From the NCBI GenBank assembly GCA_004151065.3, contig NWUY0300025333.1, forward strand, positions 65,893 through 85,464: a DNA stretch of 19,572 nt. The letters are read 5' to 3'. Each line of letters begins with the position of its first letter. Position 1 is the stretch's first letter. Shown here in pieces: positions 1 to 9,886 of this stretch. Below the pieces are notes generated by a model that was given only the letters and a program-made list of their open reading frames with translations, did no database searches and was not told where the DNA came from. This DNA is from Larix sibirica. Taxonomy: Eukaryota > Streptophyta > Pinopsida > Pinales > Pinaceae. A program made the translations under genes and the position numbers.

Positions 1-262
1 AGCTAAATTTCACCCCTAAAATTTTCCCTGGGGTATGTTTAGTAGAGTTGGGATTCATATATACTATCAATTTTTAGGGTATGTAGCCTAAAATTAACAT
101 TCAAATTGAATTTAAATTATTTAAAAATTGATTTTTTTAAATGTTTGTACTATTTGATGTTTATATCAAAATTGAGTTGCAATTAGTGTATTGCATCGAT
201 TATTGTGTTCATTTTAAAGATGATATTAACATCCAATTGTTAATGTTTTGTTTTAAATAACG
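1..262. other. AT-rich sequence, no gene seen
   Basis: This stretch is AT-rich and has no open frame of note. It leads directly into the RNase H relic and may be decayed upstream sequence of the same element, but no LINE reverse-transcriptase motif could be read in it. Confidence 0.4.
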
Positions 263-668
263 ATGATAAAAATTAGGTCAAAAGAAGGGGTAGAAAGAGC
301 AAGTGGGCTCATAGTTAATTTTGACATAATACAAAAAATTGCCTTTCCATGGGGTTCAAGGAAAGCAACTGATAACCAAGAAAAGATCCTAAATCTCTAT
401 CGAATTCTCGTGACATTAAAAGAGTCGAGGGTCAAACAAATCAGTGTCATAGGATAATCTACAATAATAATAAGCCACATGTTTTCTAACACAAGTCCAA
501 AGGATGTCTGACTAGGTAGGTTCATCCTAAAAACAAAAATTTCAGCTCAAAGCTTTGATAAAATATTGTAGCATCAAGTATTAAGAAATTTCAACGCCCA
601 AGCAAACAATCAAGCCAGTATAGCCAAAACTATAATCAAAGGAAAATTGATGAAAAATGGAGGTGCAA
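263..668 (+). pseudogene. LINE-type RNase H domain relic
   Basis: One forward frame reads as the C-terminal RNase H domain of a plant non-LTR retrotransposon polyprotein, with several in-frame stops. Visible in order are GLIVNFD (first strand), FPWGSRKATDNQEKILNLYR (usual form FxWGLGxxTNNxAExxAL), VIG-stop-S where VIGDS is expected, and after further stops HQVLRNFNAQANNQASIA (usual form HVLRxxNxxADxxANxA), then KGKLMKNGG. The frame stays constant from start to end, so decay has been by substitution only. The catalytic set is broken: the Asp of GDS is replaced by TAA and the late Asp by Asn. The enzyme would have degraded the RNA of an RNA-DNA hybrid during retrotransposition. No reverse transcriptase or poly(A) tail could be assigned to it. 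It is non-functional, and the assignment rests on motif spacing alone. Confidence 0.75.
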
Positions 669-1600
669 TGAAAGCTTGCCACCTCCCTTGACTTATAATC
701 CATAAGCATGTCTAATTAGTTAAATGCACTTAAGAACTCGAGACAAGTGGCAGCATCTTATCGCATCGGAGGTGAAGCTTGTATACTCCCCATGTTGACA
801 AAGTATTATGTTGCATCACCACTCATCAAGTTTCAATAAATAGATTTGTTAAGATGGGATGACAAGTGGGATGTGGGATTATTGTGGCAAGTTTATAGCT
901 AGGAGTTTTCATATTGATGTGTTTGTGTTGGATAATGCTCAGACTATACAAATTTGGAATCCTTCCTTCAATTATAGAAGCAATGCGACTTGAAAACCTT
1001 TGGAGAACCTAGGTGACAGTAGAGGCTTCTTAGCATCCTCTAGTGTAGTAGAGGTTCATCATGTTCATTTCAACTGGTGTGCTCTCTATGAAACAACAAA
1101 ACTGCTTAGAAGGGTTCATCAATGGGAGCATCATATAAAAGAAATGTAGGATGTCACAGGTTGTATGTGAGAAAATGGGACAAATGATAGGAGGAATGGG
1201 AGTGAAAGAATGAGAATGAAATACAAGTTTCGCACCAACAAATAATAGGGCTTGAATCTCAATTGGAAAACCTAAAGAATAGACAAACGATTATAGAAAT
1301 CTCTGGAGGAAACAACAATATAATAATGGAAGAGATGGAGGAAAAAATGGATTTACAATGGAAAATAGAGTAGTTAGTAAAAGGAAAGAGAATACTAGGG
1401 AAGGAGTTCATTCAACATCACCACCCTCATATTTTGGAGGCTTTTATGGCATAGATCATAAACCTTAAATGGAAGAAGATACAGTTCAACCGGAGCTTTT
1501 CTCAAGCAATTAATTAGCCAATTGATGTACAAGCATACAATGTTGGTAGCAAGCATCAAATTCATAATGGACATGCTCATTTTTAATTTTAGAAATCCAG
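669..1600. other. Unassigned sequence between retroelement relics
   Basis: No recognised gene. Short forward segments around 1310-1470 are nearly open (a Gly/Asn-rich run, then SPPSYFGGFYG) and could be decayed coding sequence of a mobile element. No family motif could be named, so nothing is called. Confidence 0.4.
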
Positions 1601-1609
1601 TATGTAAGG

Positions 1610-1671
1610 TGATATGCATGTTGTATAGATTGTAGCAGTCTGATATGCATGTTGTATAGATTGTAGCAGTC
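1610..1671. repeat. Two-copy 31-bp tandem repeat
   Basis: Two perfect 31-bp copies lie head to tail (1610-1640 and 1641-1671), each containing GATATGCATGTTGTATAG. Perfect identity implies a recent slippage or duplication event. It contains ATGCAT palindromes but no other function is apparent. Confidence 0.9.
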
Positions 1672-1732
1672 ATAACATTTCAAGGTTAGATAAAAAAACA
1701 TCTTTTAAAATATTTTTTGTAACAACAATAAC

Positions 1733-3093
1733 TTTTTTTTTTTACACAAACGGTTAACAGGATTTATATTAAAATATGGAGCAAGTTACATAGAGAAGAA
1801 GGGTTGGTCCCAAAATCCAGAACTGACAGAGCAAGCTCTGTGTTTTCTAGCCGCTGTAGTTCAAAATTGGCATTATGCCTGATACAACCATAAGAAATGA
1901 TACTGCTATTAGAACTGTAGATTCTAACAAACTGACCTAATAAGAAACAACAGAAATATAACATAGGAGTAGAACAGGAACTAAAAAGAGAGCCATCAGA
2001 TCAACAGGATGCTGCACCAGCGGAAATTAGTCATGACAGTTGCGGGACATTTTTTCCTTGCTTCCAGCCGTATTTCCAGCGTTGTCGTCGTCAATGTTCA
2101 GGATGACTGATGGGCTATTCCCACTGTTGGTCCTCACACAGTCTACTTTTGGCCTCGACGATTCTCAAGCAGTTGTACAGGGTGTCATGTTTGCCCATAC
2201 TTTTTTCAGTGAAATCCTTTATCTTTCCTATGCTTGCTTGAACTTCGAAATTGGAGATTTGAACCAGGGTCGCAAGATTAGAGATAGATTTTTTCATGTC
2301 TGCTAGGTCCCCTCTTAGCTAGCGCACTTGCGTTTCCAGATCTTGAAAATGCAAATTGAGCTCAGGGGAAGGGCTTCCTTGCCCTTGAGGAAAAGCCCTA
2401 TTCCCCAATTCACTAGGACAGCCCTGGTACCATTAACAAAGGCCAACTTTTCCACTCTCACACGAATTCATATGATACCCAGAAGCCGAAACCAAATTAG
2501 AAGCAAAACCACCACTTGGAAAAAGCCCAGTGCCAAGGGGCGTCCATGGGCCACCATTTCCAGGATTCACCTTGACACCACCCCCACCAGGCCCCTAAAA
2601 AATTTTAGAGAGATAACACTTCTTTCCTCCACTACCAGCCTCCGTAGGGGTATTCTGTTCGTTCCTCCTGCATTTCCTGCAATGCAGGGCAGTAGGGCAA
2701 TGACTGCAATTATCCATATCCCCCTGAGACAAGGGACGATCCACCTTCACTCTGCAAAGAAACACTAAACCAGCAGAAGCTGGGGGCAAGAGCCGAGTAG
2801 GGAACCAAAGACAAGCGTGCCAAGGGGCGTCCATGGGCCACCATTTCCAGGATTCACCTTGACACCACCCCCACCGGGCCCCTAACAAATTTTAGAGAGA
2901 TAACACTTCTTTCCTCCACTACCAGCCTCCGTAGGGGTATTCTGTTCATTCCTCCTGCATTTCCTGCAGTGCAGGGCAGTACGGCAATGAATGCAATTAT
3001 CCATATCCCCCTGAGACAAGGGACGATCCACCTTCACTCTGCAAAGAAACACTAAACCAGCAGAAGCTGGGGGCAAGAGCCGAGTAGGGAACC
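1733..3093 (-). mobile_element. Poly(A)-tailed retroposon remnant, minus strand
   Basis: The lower end is an 11-T run (1733-1743), which is a poly(A) tail on the minus strand. It is preceded in the minus direction by a stretch ending ATCCTGTTAACCG, of a kind seen at plant LINE 3' ends. Further upstream the minus strand has short open pieces. One is about 60 residues (2297-2115) with an amphipathic, coiled-coil-like run (MKKSISNLATLVQ, then FEVQASIGKIKDF). Another, in the duplicated 5' part, has a Cys/His cluster CSHCPTALHCRKC. A coiled coil plus Cys/His cluster would suit a LINE ORF1/gag-like protein, but the cysteine spacing is not a standard CCHC knuckle. No reverse transcriptase is present. 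The heptamer AACAATA occurs just outside both ends (1724-1730, 3097-3103) and could be a weak target-site duplication or chance. A processed pseudogene of an unknown host gene is the alternative. Confidence 0.5.
2530..3093 (-). repeat. 277-bp direct tandem duplication inside the retroposon
   Basis: Copies at 2530-2806 and 2817-3093 are separated by 10 bp and differ at only about seven positions. Both keep the same minus-strand frame encoding LCRVKVDRPLSQGDMDNC, followed by ALHCRKCRRNEQNTPTEAG. The second copy has IHCR where the first has SHCP. The high identity shows a duplication younger than the decay of the flanking sequence. It sits at the 5' end of the presumed element. Confidence 0.9.
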
Positions 3094-4013
3094 TCTAACA
3101 ATATTGCCACAACGCCATGCTACTTACTTCCCACACAACCCGTTAGTCCACTCATGGTTAGAAGGCAGTGTAAGAAATTTTGTTGCTACAATCATCCATA
3201 ATAGAGAATTATGGTGATTTATCTCCAGCATGAGGATTTGTATGTTGGTAATCATGATGGTTATTTCCCTAGACTCAAGAACAAGCTTCACCTCCCTATT
3301 AGAACCGGTAGCATGGCCATCAATGTGGTGAGATCAGGAGAATGCAGGTCCGCAATTTGGAATCATAAGGATAGCAAGGTAGAAGCTCCAAAGGTTTCAT
3401 TGAACAAGCACAATAGAATGAGCTCTGGGTACAAGTACTCTTCAGGTTCTTTCATCTTCTAGATTGTTCGTTTTCAAATGTTTTTAACCCCTCATCTATC
3501 CATTTTTATCCTTGATCAGCCATTCCCATACTCCCATCTTCTCCAAGCGCTCCCCTTGGGTTGCTTTATCCTCCTTACCCGCTCCTCGCTATGTTTCTCT
3601 AGATATTGCAACCCTAACTGCACTGGCTCCTTGAGCTCCTCCCAACAGAAGGTGGCCTCACCTTTCCTTTTTGGAAATATTTGCCCCACTTTCGATTCCC
3701 TTCCGCCAATATTTCTCGTCCACCCTGACCATGCCGAGAACACCCCTCTCCCGTGATCCACGCAAGGGAAAGGCCCCTGTCTCTGAACTCATTATTAAAC
3801 AGGACATTGAATTAAATCACTCATGCTACCTCTACCTCACCCTATCTTGCATCTAAAAAAGAATTGAGGAATTGGAAGAAGATACTTTGCTAGTTCATAA
3901 TTACATTCTCAAGGAGGAAATAATGGATAATATGGAGGGCTATGCTCAAGACCCTAGAAACACCATAGCTAGATACACAAAATTATTCAAATAGTAGTTC
4001 TCAAATGGCAGAT
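3094..4013. other. Unassigned stretch with C-rich block and short + frame
   Basis: 3480-3760 is unusually pyrimidine/C-rich for this window. After it, an ATG in good context (ACCATGCC, 3730) opens a forward frame beginning MPRTPLSRDPRKGKAPVSE. It runs in the same frame as one of the short open stretches and ends at 3856, followed by a charged, helix-like segment IEELEEDTLLVHNYILKEEI in a near frame. A C-rich leader followed by a basic N terminus and a coiled coil would suit the 5' end of a LINE ORF1, truncated by the gypsy element at 4014. No family motif was recognised, so this is only a suggestion. Confidence 0.25.
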
Positions 4014-4581
4014 TAAATATCTGCTTGTAATACCCCCAATTGCTCGAAAGAAGCTATAAAATCTTCAACTATGATAGTTTGGCACAACTTGTTCAATCAT
4101 CCTAAATGATGAGTGTATCTTCCAAAGTGAGCATAAATGTCCTTCACAAACTTCATGGTAAGCAAGGTAACCCCATAGGAATTCTTATGCCATTGCCTAC
4201 ATTTCCAATGTTCCCTATCCAAGTACAACATACCCATTCTAACTAGTTATGTTAGGCCATCAATAAATTAATTCCTTAGAGAGAAAAATAGTGTTCCATT
4301 TGAGTAACCCAATCAAGAAACTTTGAACCATCAAACTTGTTTAGGTCTACTTTGGGAAATTCATGGCACATATGAGGGTGGTTATCTTGAAAGTGTGCAC
4401 TTGAGCAATACTCATCGTCATTAGAAAAGTCACCTCCTTCCTACTATCTTCTTGGATTATATGAAAGTTATTTGCCTTTGAGAGCTATGATGAGGTGGGT
4501 TTTGATGTCTTGAAATGCATTTTTTAGTTCATCAAACTTATACTCGAACTTAGCATTGAGTTCGGTGATCATGATATCCAT
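4014..4581 (-). pseudogene. Ty3/gypsy gag fragment, broken
   Basis: Capsid-like (Retrotrans_gag) sequence reads on the minus strand in pieces. From the ATG at 4581 comes MDIMITELNAKFEYKFDELK, a coiled N terminus. Around 4365-4277 is FPKVDLNKFDGS followed by WVTQMEHYFSL. In another frame at about 4235-4014 is LYLDREHWKCRQWHK followed by KFVKDIYAHFG and VEDFIASFEQL, with an internal stop. These match the usual plant gypsy gag order (DxxKFDGxxxxxWxxxxExYF, WxxW, FxxxxxxRF, YxxxFxxL) by family knowledge. At least two frame changes and several stops make it dead. It lies immediately inside the LTR, as gag should, and is cut off at 4014; no protease or polymerase remains. Confidence 0.8.
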
Positions 4582-4616
4582 GCCATTGAGTTTTTCCACA
4601 TTTATGACCAACTAAT

Positions 4617-5046
4617 TGTTAGAAAAAATATAAAAAACAAAATCAAACAATAATAACAATAGAACATGAGATTTACCTGGAAACCTTGTTGTGTTGGGGT
4701 AGAACCACAAGATGATGGCAGCTTCGATCTTTTATTATTACTCGGAAAGAAAGAAAGAAAGAAAGAAAGAAAACAAAAAACAAAAAAAAAAACTTTGAAT
4801 GCTTTCTTCTTTTGAGATACAATGTCAAGGGTCACTTCCCTTTCATACAATGTACATATGAGGGTTCCAAAAGGAACCAGAATACACTATAAGGGTCTAG
4901 AAATTTTCAGCTTGGCCTTGAGTAAGGGGGGGCTATTCTACCCCCTTTGCCCCCCCCCCCCCTAATGCATACGAATCGATGGGATAGTCCTGTAACATTA
5001 TACAGGAAAATGTTAGATATCTAGATATTGACTTCACCTCCTAACA
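4617..5046 (-). mobile_element. Ty3/gypsy 5' LTR, minus strand
   Basis: On the minus strand this 430-bp block starts TGTTAG and ends CTAACA, a perfect 6-bp inverted terminal pair of the canonical TG..CA type. It sits directly upstream of the gag relic. A minus-strand AATAAA (4736-4731) fits an LTR polyadenylation signal. Just inside the end, TTGGTCATAAATG lies where the primer-binding site belongs and could be a decayed TGGTATCAGAGC (initiator-Met tRNA). It contains a 13-C run (4950-4962) and a GAAA microsatellite. The matching 3' LTR is absent from the window, so insertion age cannot be read from LTR divergence. Confidence 0.75.
4744..4772. repeat. GAAA microsatellite
   Basis: About six to seven GAAA units followed by an A-rich tract lie inside the LTR. 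They are likely the slippage-expanded remnant of a polypurine stretch. Confidence 0.9.
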
Positions 5047-6393
5047 CTGCTTAGTAGAGGCATCTAATGTATTGATTTGGATATCCAAGGTAGATTTCCA
5101 TGTGGACACCATTGGTCTAGTTAAGGTTCAACAAAAGAGTTATTTGAGAATCATATGAATGTGATCATGCAAGGAGACTATTGAGGTAGGCCACTTACAG
5201 TAGTATGGACATTGAGTCCAAAAAAGAAGGGTTACTAGAGAGTTATACCGACATGATCAACATTGCAAAATGATTGTTTTGACATAGGTCACTCATATTG
5301 GTATTGGAAATACCTAGAACTTTTTTTTTCACTCTGGTAGAAGTAAGACTCTTGGTAAGTATTATTGCATTGACAAAATTGAATCCAAATTCTTGATATT
5401 CCAACAAAGCAAGACAAAAATCAACTACCCATTCTATATAGGCCATGGTTTCTAAGGTCTCAAGGACAAAGGAGTGTCTAGTGTTATATCTCTCATACCA
5501 TAGGATTTCCAACAATAGTAAATCAAACCATTCGTGACACCAATTAAGAAAGATTAATCATAGCCTTAGTCATACTATTTGATTCCCTAATACATGACAA
5601 TTATCTCCCCAAGTCTCGTTCTTGATGTGTGATAGTAATGGGATGGTTGAGAAGCTTATGTAAGGCTCATTTCAGGTGCACCTAGATGGATTACAATATA
5701 CCCAAGGGTACATTTAGGATCGAATCCATAAACATATTTTGTTTGATATGGTACTACTCAAAGGGTTATTAATAAAGAATACAAGGGTGTCCAACAACGT
5801 AACACCACTTGTATTCACTGTGTGTATTCTTCCCCAACCATAGGTTTACTTATTGAACAATATATCTATGTGTTTAAAGATGCCTCTTTCCTTGAAAAGT
5901 ATTCTAAAATTCAGGCACATGATGGCTCAAGAAAGAGATTTAAAACCACTTGTAATATACTTAACCATCAAAACATGAACAACATTTAGAAAAATATAAT
6001 TGCCAAAAATAAAATACAATAGACAATGAGATTAAACTTGCAAAATATAACCCTTCTATTGATAATTCCTTAAGAGAAAGCAATGTTCACATGCCATCTT
6101 TGAGCAAAGCTCCAACATAACAAAAATCCTTGGCAATACATTACATAGTCTTTTTAGCTCTATAAATAGCTTCTTATTAGCAAAACCATAACTACATGTG
6201 GTCGCACCATTAATAAGTATCAACCCCTTGGTGGGCCTTATTTAATAAGGACAAGCCTTTTACATTAAGTAGTTATCCACTAACTATCTAATGAGTCACC
6301 TTATTCAAGCATATGACATTATACATGGAAAATTAACTCAGTCTCCTAACTAAGTAAGGATAGGACACTAACATGGAAACTTTAATAAAGACA
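5047..6393. other. Unassigned sequence
   Basis: No gene is recognised. A 90-codon minus-strand frame (5515-5243) begins MLEILWYERYNTRHSF and is hydrophobic in the middle, but no motif or neighbour supports it. CTATAAATAG at about 6160 on the + strand resembles a TATA box without a following gene. Confidence 0.4.
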
Positions 6394-6602
6394 TCCCTCA
6401 TAAAAATGGGATGCACCAATGCTTGAGAACATCACTGAGAATCATGTCCCTTATAGAAATGGGATAACCCTAATGCACAATTTAAAAACTCTCCGCAAAG
6501 ACACATCCTTATTAAAATCCCTTGTAAAAATGGAATAACCTTGATGCTTACTCTAAGACATGCTCTATAAAGGCACATCCTCATTAAAACACCTCATGTG
6601 AA
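6394..6602. repeat. Degenerate tandem repeat, about 53-72 bp units
   Basis: The theme TCCCTYRTARAAATGGRATRMMC begins at 6394, 6447 and 6518, with a fourth weak start near 6590. Interspersed AAAGRCACATCCT segments recur as well. Unit length varies from 53 to 72 bp, which implies an old array that has decayed by substitution and indels. Confidence 0.65.
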
Positions 6603-7600
6603 ATAAAACATAATAATGTTTTTTTCTTTAAAATGAGACAAAGGTATCTGTCACCCCTCATGCACAATAGGTGTTGGTGGTAGATGACAATTAAGTGGAG
6701 TGGGGGCATGTGGTAGAGGCTTAGCCAAAGCATTAAAATGGAGCTAACTAAAAGGTACTCGAGACTGTCTTGTTCTTAGAAGCTTCGGACCAAGGTAGTT
6801 ATGGGGAAAAGAAAGAGGTGCATGATACCTCGAACCTAGTTGTATGTCGAATATCCACTCTTATATGTGGTCTTTAAGTCCTGCAACATGGTAAATCCCA
6901 ATTTTTATAGGTTGGACAGGGAACAAAGATGCCATTATGTGCATCTTAGTATCATTGTTCTTCTCCAATTTTCAATAGCCACCCAACAAGGGAACATCCT
7001 TCAACTTTGGTTCTAGGCTCGTGTTCCTAGTTGTGGAGTCTCCATGCTATGACAAAGATCTCAAAACCATAGAGGTGGAGGAGCTAGGCGACAACCAATG
7101 GAAGATAGGTTTTTCCTGGAATTCCCCTTGCACATTCATCAAGAAATCGATCAAGCGGAAGTGGATCTCCTTATGGATTTTGAGACTCAACTAGATGGGT
7201 CAACAGAGGTTCATTTGATAAATTTTTATCATCCTGAGACCCTCCTAGCAAGGATCCTCATAGTCATGGACCCATACTGGATTATGAAGCTTCTGCTTGG
7301 AAAAGTACTTATGGAATGCAATCAGGCTTAGTCAGGCATTTTACTGGTCATCAATGCAATTTGGGAGGAATTCAATGCCATCCAAATAAATTTGGACATC
7401 CTCACAAAAGTAGTGAACATTCCCCTCCATATGGAAGCTCAAAAGCAAGGTGTAATTCTATCCACTCATACCCTAGTCTCAGTCGATGATAGTCATAGTT
7501 AATTTAGTTAATTTTATGTTTTCTCTCTTAGCTCAACAATGGCATATCTATCTCTTTAAGTATAACAATCCTTTTTGTAGAGTCCTAAACTTTGTCATAA
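6603..7600. other. Unassigned stretch with a 77-codon frame
   Basis: A forward frame at 7098-7331 begins MEDRFFLEFPLHIHQEIDQ. It continues past its stop in a similar style (VVNIPLHMEAQKQGV near 7410-7450), giving the impression of decayed coding sequence of a mobile element. No family could be named and no start or splice evidence supports a gene. The duplicated peptide locus begins at its right edge. Confidence 0.3.
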
Positions 7601-7879
7601 ACAATATCTATGAAAAAGAGAGCAGGCTCTAGTTTTTCAGTTATTGTGAGCACACCTTATCTCTTTAGGACAACTTTGTATTTTTTTGGATACTCAAGAT
7701 GGTACCCACCTAAATTCTAATCTCTCTAACTAACCTAGTTTCCCTAGTAACATGTTAACCATTGAGTGTTGTTTTATTATATGTTTGTTTTCTCTTAGTA
7801 ATACAAAGTTCCCAAACCAACTTTAAAAAAAGACAAAGATCTCAGGGTCACTTCAAGCTACTTTCTCTTCTTTTCATAA

Positions 7880-8215
7880 AAATCTCAAACCCTAATTTGT
7901 TATTTCATAAATACAACACAGTAGTTTAAGTATATTAAGGAGGGTAGTTTAAGTACAAATCTCAAACCCTAATTTGTTATTTCATAAATACAACACACTA
8001 GTTTAAGTACATTAAGGAGGGAGGTTGGGTTAGATTTTTGTGAACAGTAAACTTTTTAAAAAAAGGTATTTTATAAAAGAGATTTTTTTATTATATTTTA
8101 TAAATACAACACACTAGTTTAAGTACATTAAGGAGGGAGGTTGGGTTTAGATTTTTGTGAACAACAATTTTAAAAAGAAAAGTATTTTATAAAAAGAGAT
8201 TTTTTTATTATATTT
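7880..8215. repeat. Nested tandem repeats within copy A
   Basis: AAATCTCAAACCCTAATTTG recurs at 7880 and 7957 (period 77). ATAAATACAACACACTAG with its downstream AAGGAGGGAGGTTGGG recurs at 7984 and 8100 (period 116). Copy B has a simpler two-copy version near 12010-12130, so this expansion arose after the large duplication. Confidence 0.85.
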
Positions 8216-8278
8216 TGAAGTGTTCTTATATTAACTTGGGAAACATAAATTATATTTATTTCTTGTTATTTCTTATAT

Positions 8279-8353
8279 ACATCACATTTATTTAAACACA
8301 TTAAGGTGAAACAAACTTTAAAAACATCACATTTATTTAAACACATTAAGGTA
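8279..8353. repeat. Two-copy 45-bp tandem repeat
   Basis: ACATCACATTTATTTAAACA with the following CATTAAGGT occurs at 8279 and again at 8324 in tandem. Confidence 0.85.
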
Positions 8354-8949
8354 GAACAAGCTTAAAAAACAAGAGAGGTTAAGTTTGGATTTGTTTAACA
8401 AACATTATATGAAAATTTGTTTTAATCATATTTTTAAACAAAGAGATGTTGACTTTGGAATTTTTAAATAAATTTTCAAAAATATAAAAAAGTTTGATAA
8501 AGGGAATTTGTTTTAATTATATTAAAGTGTTTTTATATTTTAATAAATATCTTTTAATAAATCCTTAGAATATATTAATTGTTTTTATTTGTTTTTGTTA
8601 AAATTAATCATTTTTTTTATTTTATTTTTACTCAAAACATTAAAAATAGAAGTTGGTTATCGTCACATCGTATAAACAATGTTGATAGTGATTCTATATA
8701 TTCATATAAATGATATTAATAATTTCTCATACTGATGAGTATAATAGTAGTTTTACTGATGTGTATAATTAAAAGATATATCATTGTCAATTGGGATCTA
8801 GTTAAAGTAGTGCGAAATGGATTGTTATTTATACTACCTAAGTTTTATTTTATCCATATAAAATAATGAAGTTTATCTATTTTTGCATTTCATTAAGTTT
8901 GTGTATTAGTTATTGCTTTAGACACTACTCTTAAAAAGAGAAAATAAAA

Positions 8950-9090
8950 TTTTAAACTTGGTAAGTTCATAAGTATTTATGTAACTAGAATATCAAGATA
9001 CAATTTACAACTGAGATTTTAAATTTTAAACTTGGTAAGTTCGTTAATACTTATGAAACTAGAATATCAAGATACAATTTACAACCCAAC
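8950..9090. repeat. Two-copy 74-bp tandem repeat
   Basis: TTTTAAACTTGGTAAGTTC, followed some 30 bp on by AGAATATCAAGATACAATTT, occurs at 8950 and 9024. Part of it matches copy B near 12805, so the repeat is within the duplicated unit. Confidence 0.85.
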
Positions 9091-9435
9091 GATGAAATAT
9101 ATATATAAAGTAGCAAGATGCTTTTTACAATCTAACATCCATGCGTAATGTAGATCTACAGGGCATGATGTTTGCCATAATTCTTCTTATACTATTTTCT
9201 GATTGGCGTACACTGTTTGACGTGATTATGTACTTTCCTTAGAACAGTGAGAAGGAAAGGATCTTTCATGTTCTTTCTCTGACAGTAGGGAGGAAAGGAT
9301 CCTTCGGCAATAGGGCAGAATGCGGTCAATATAATCTAAGGTGACAAGACAAGACTCGGACCAAAAGCTGAAGTACAGAAGTAGGTGATCCTGGGACCTG
9401 AAACCATTTCCCTGTAAATATTATTATTGAGATAA

Positions 9436-9495
9436 TTAGTTGTGTATGGGAGCCTTCTTGTGCGTAGGAGCATAGTCCATTGCGTTGTCAACGTC
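9436..9495 (-). pseudogene. RGF/GLV-type terminal exon, PIHN type, variant C1
   Basis: The minus strand shows an intact acceptor (TTTTTCAG, AG at 9497-9496) followed by 20 codons, DVDNAMDYAPTHKKAPIHN and stop TAA (9438-9436). The final 13 residues match the RGF/GOLVEN/CLEL peptide box (Asp-Tyr start, Pro, basic pair, P-I-H-N end). Relative to the copy-B exon it lacks 18 nt (six codons) just after the acceptor, an in-frame loss. It also has Ala to Thr and Pro to Ala changes in the peptide, the latter at a conserved proline. No matching middle exon or signal exon follows upstream; similarity to the other copies stops near 9570. The peptide box and acceptor are undamaged, so it could still be used if an upstream exon spliced to it. 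It is called pseudogene because no complete gene is visible. Confidence 0.6.
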
Positions 9496-9886
9496 CTGAA
9501 AAAGCCAGGTGTAATTGTTAGGATTTCACCTTCAAAGCTTCAAATACTATGCTAAAAATGGGGCCCGTTAATATGGNCTGCAACAATATCTTCATGGTTA
9601 AAGGCGTTTCGTGTATGATTTTCTAAGTTTGTGAGGTGCTCAATCGTGAAACCGCAATCTACTTGATGTAGTAATTCCTTCGATTAGAGAAGGTTGTGAG
9701 CTTCTAAGTGAGGGGCCGGTTGAATTTTCTCTTACAGTAGGGAGGAAAGGATCCTTCAGCAATAGGGCAGGGCAGAATGCGGCCAATATAACCTAAGTTG
9801 ACACAACTCGACTCGGACGAAAAGCTGAAGTACAGAAGTAGGTGAATCCTGAAACTATTTCCCTGTAAATATTATTATTGATATCA

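Noticed and set aside
5243-5515. 90-codon minus-strand frame
   Set aside because: No motif, no neighbouring related piece and no start or splice support; likely chance or unrecognisable transposon debris.
7880-8215. Regularly spaced repeats considered as a CRISPR-like array
   Set aside because: Repeat lengths and spacings are irregular, spacers are not unique, and the context is a plant nuclear genome; it is local tandem duplication.
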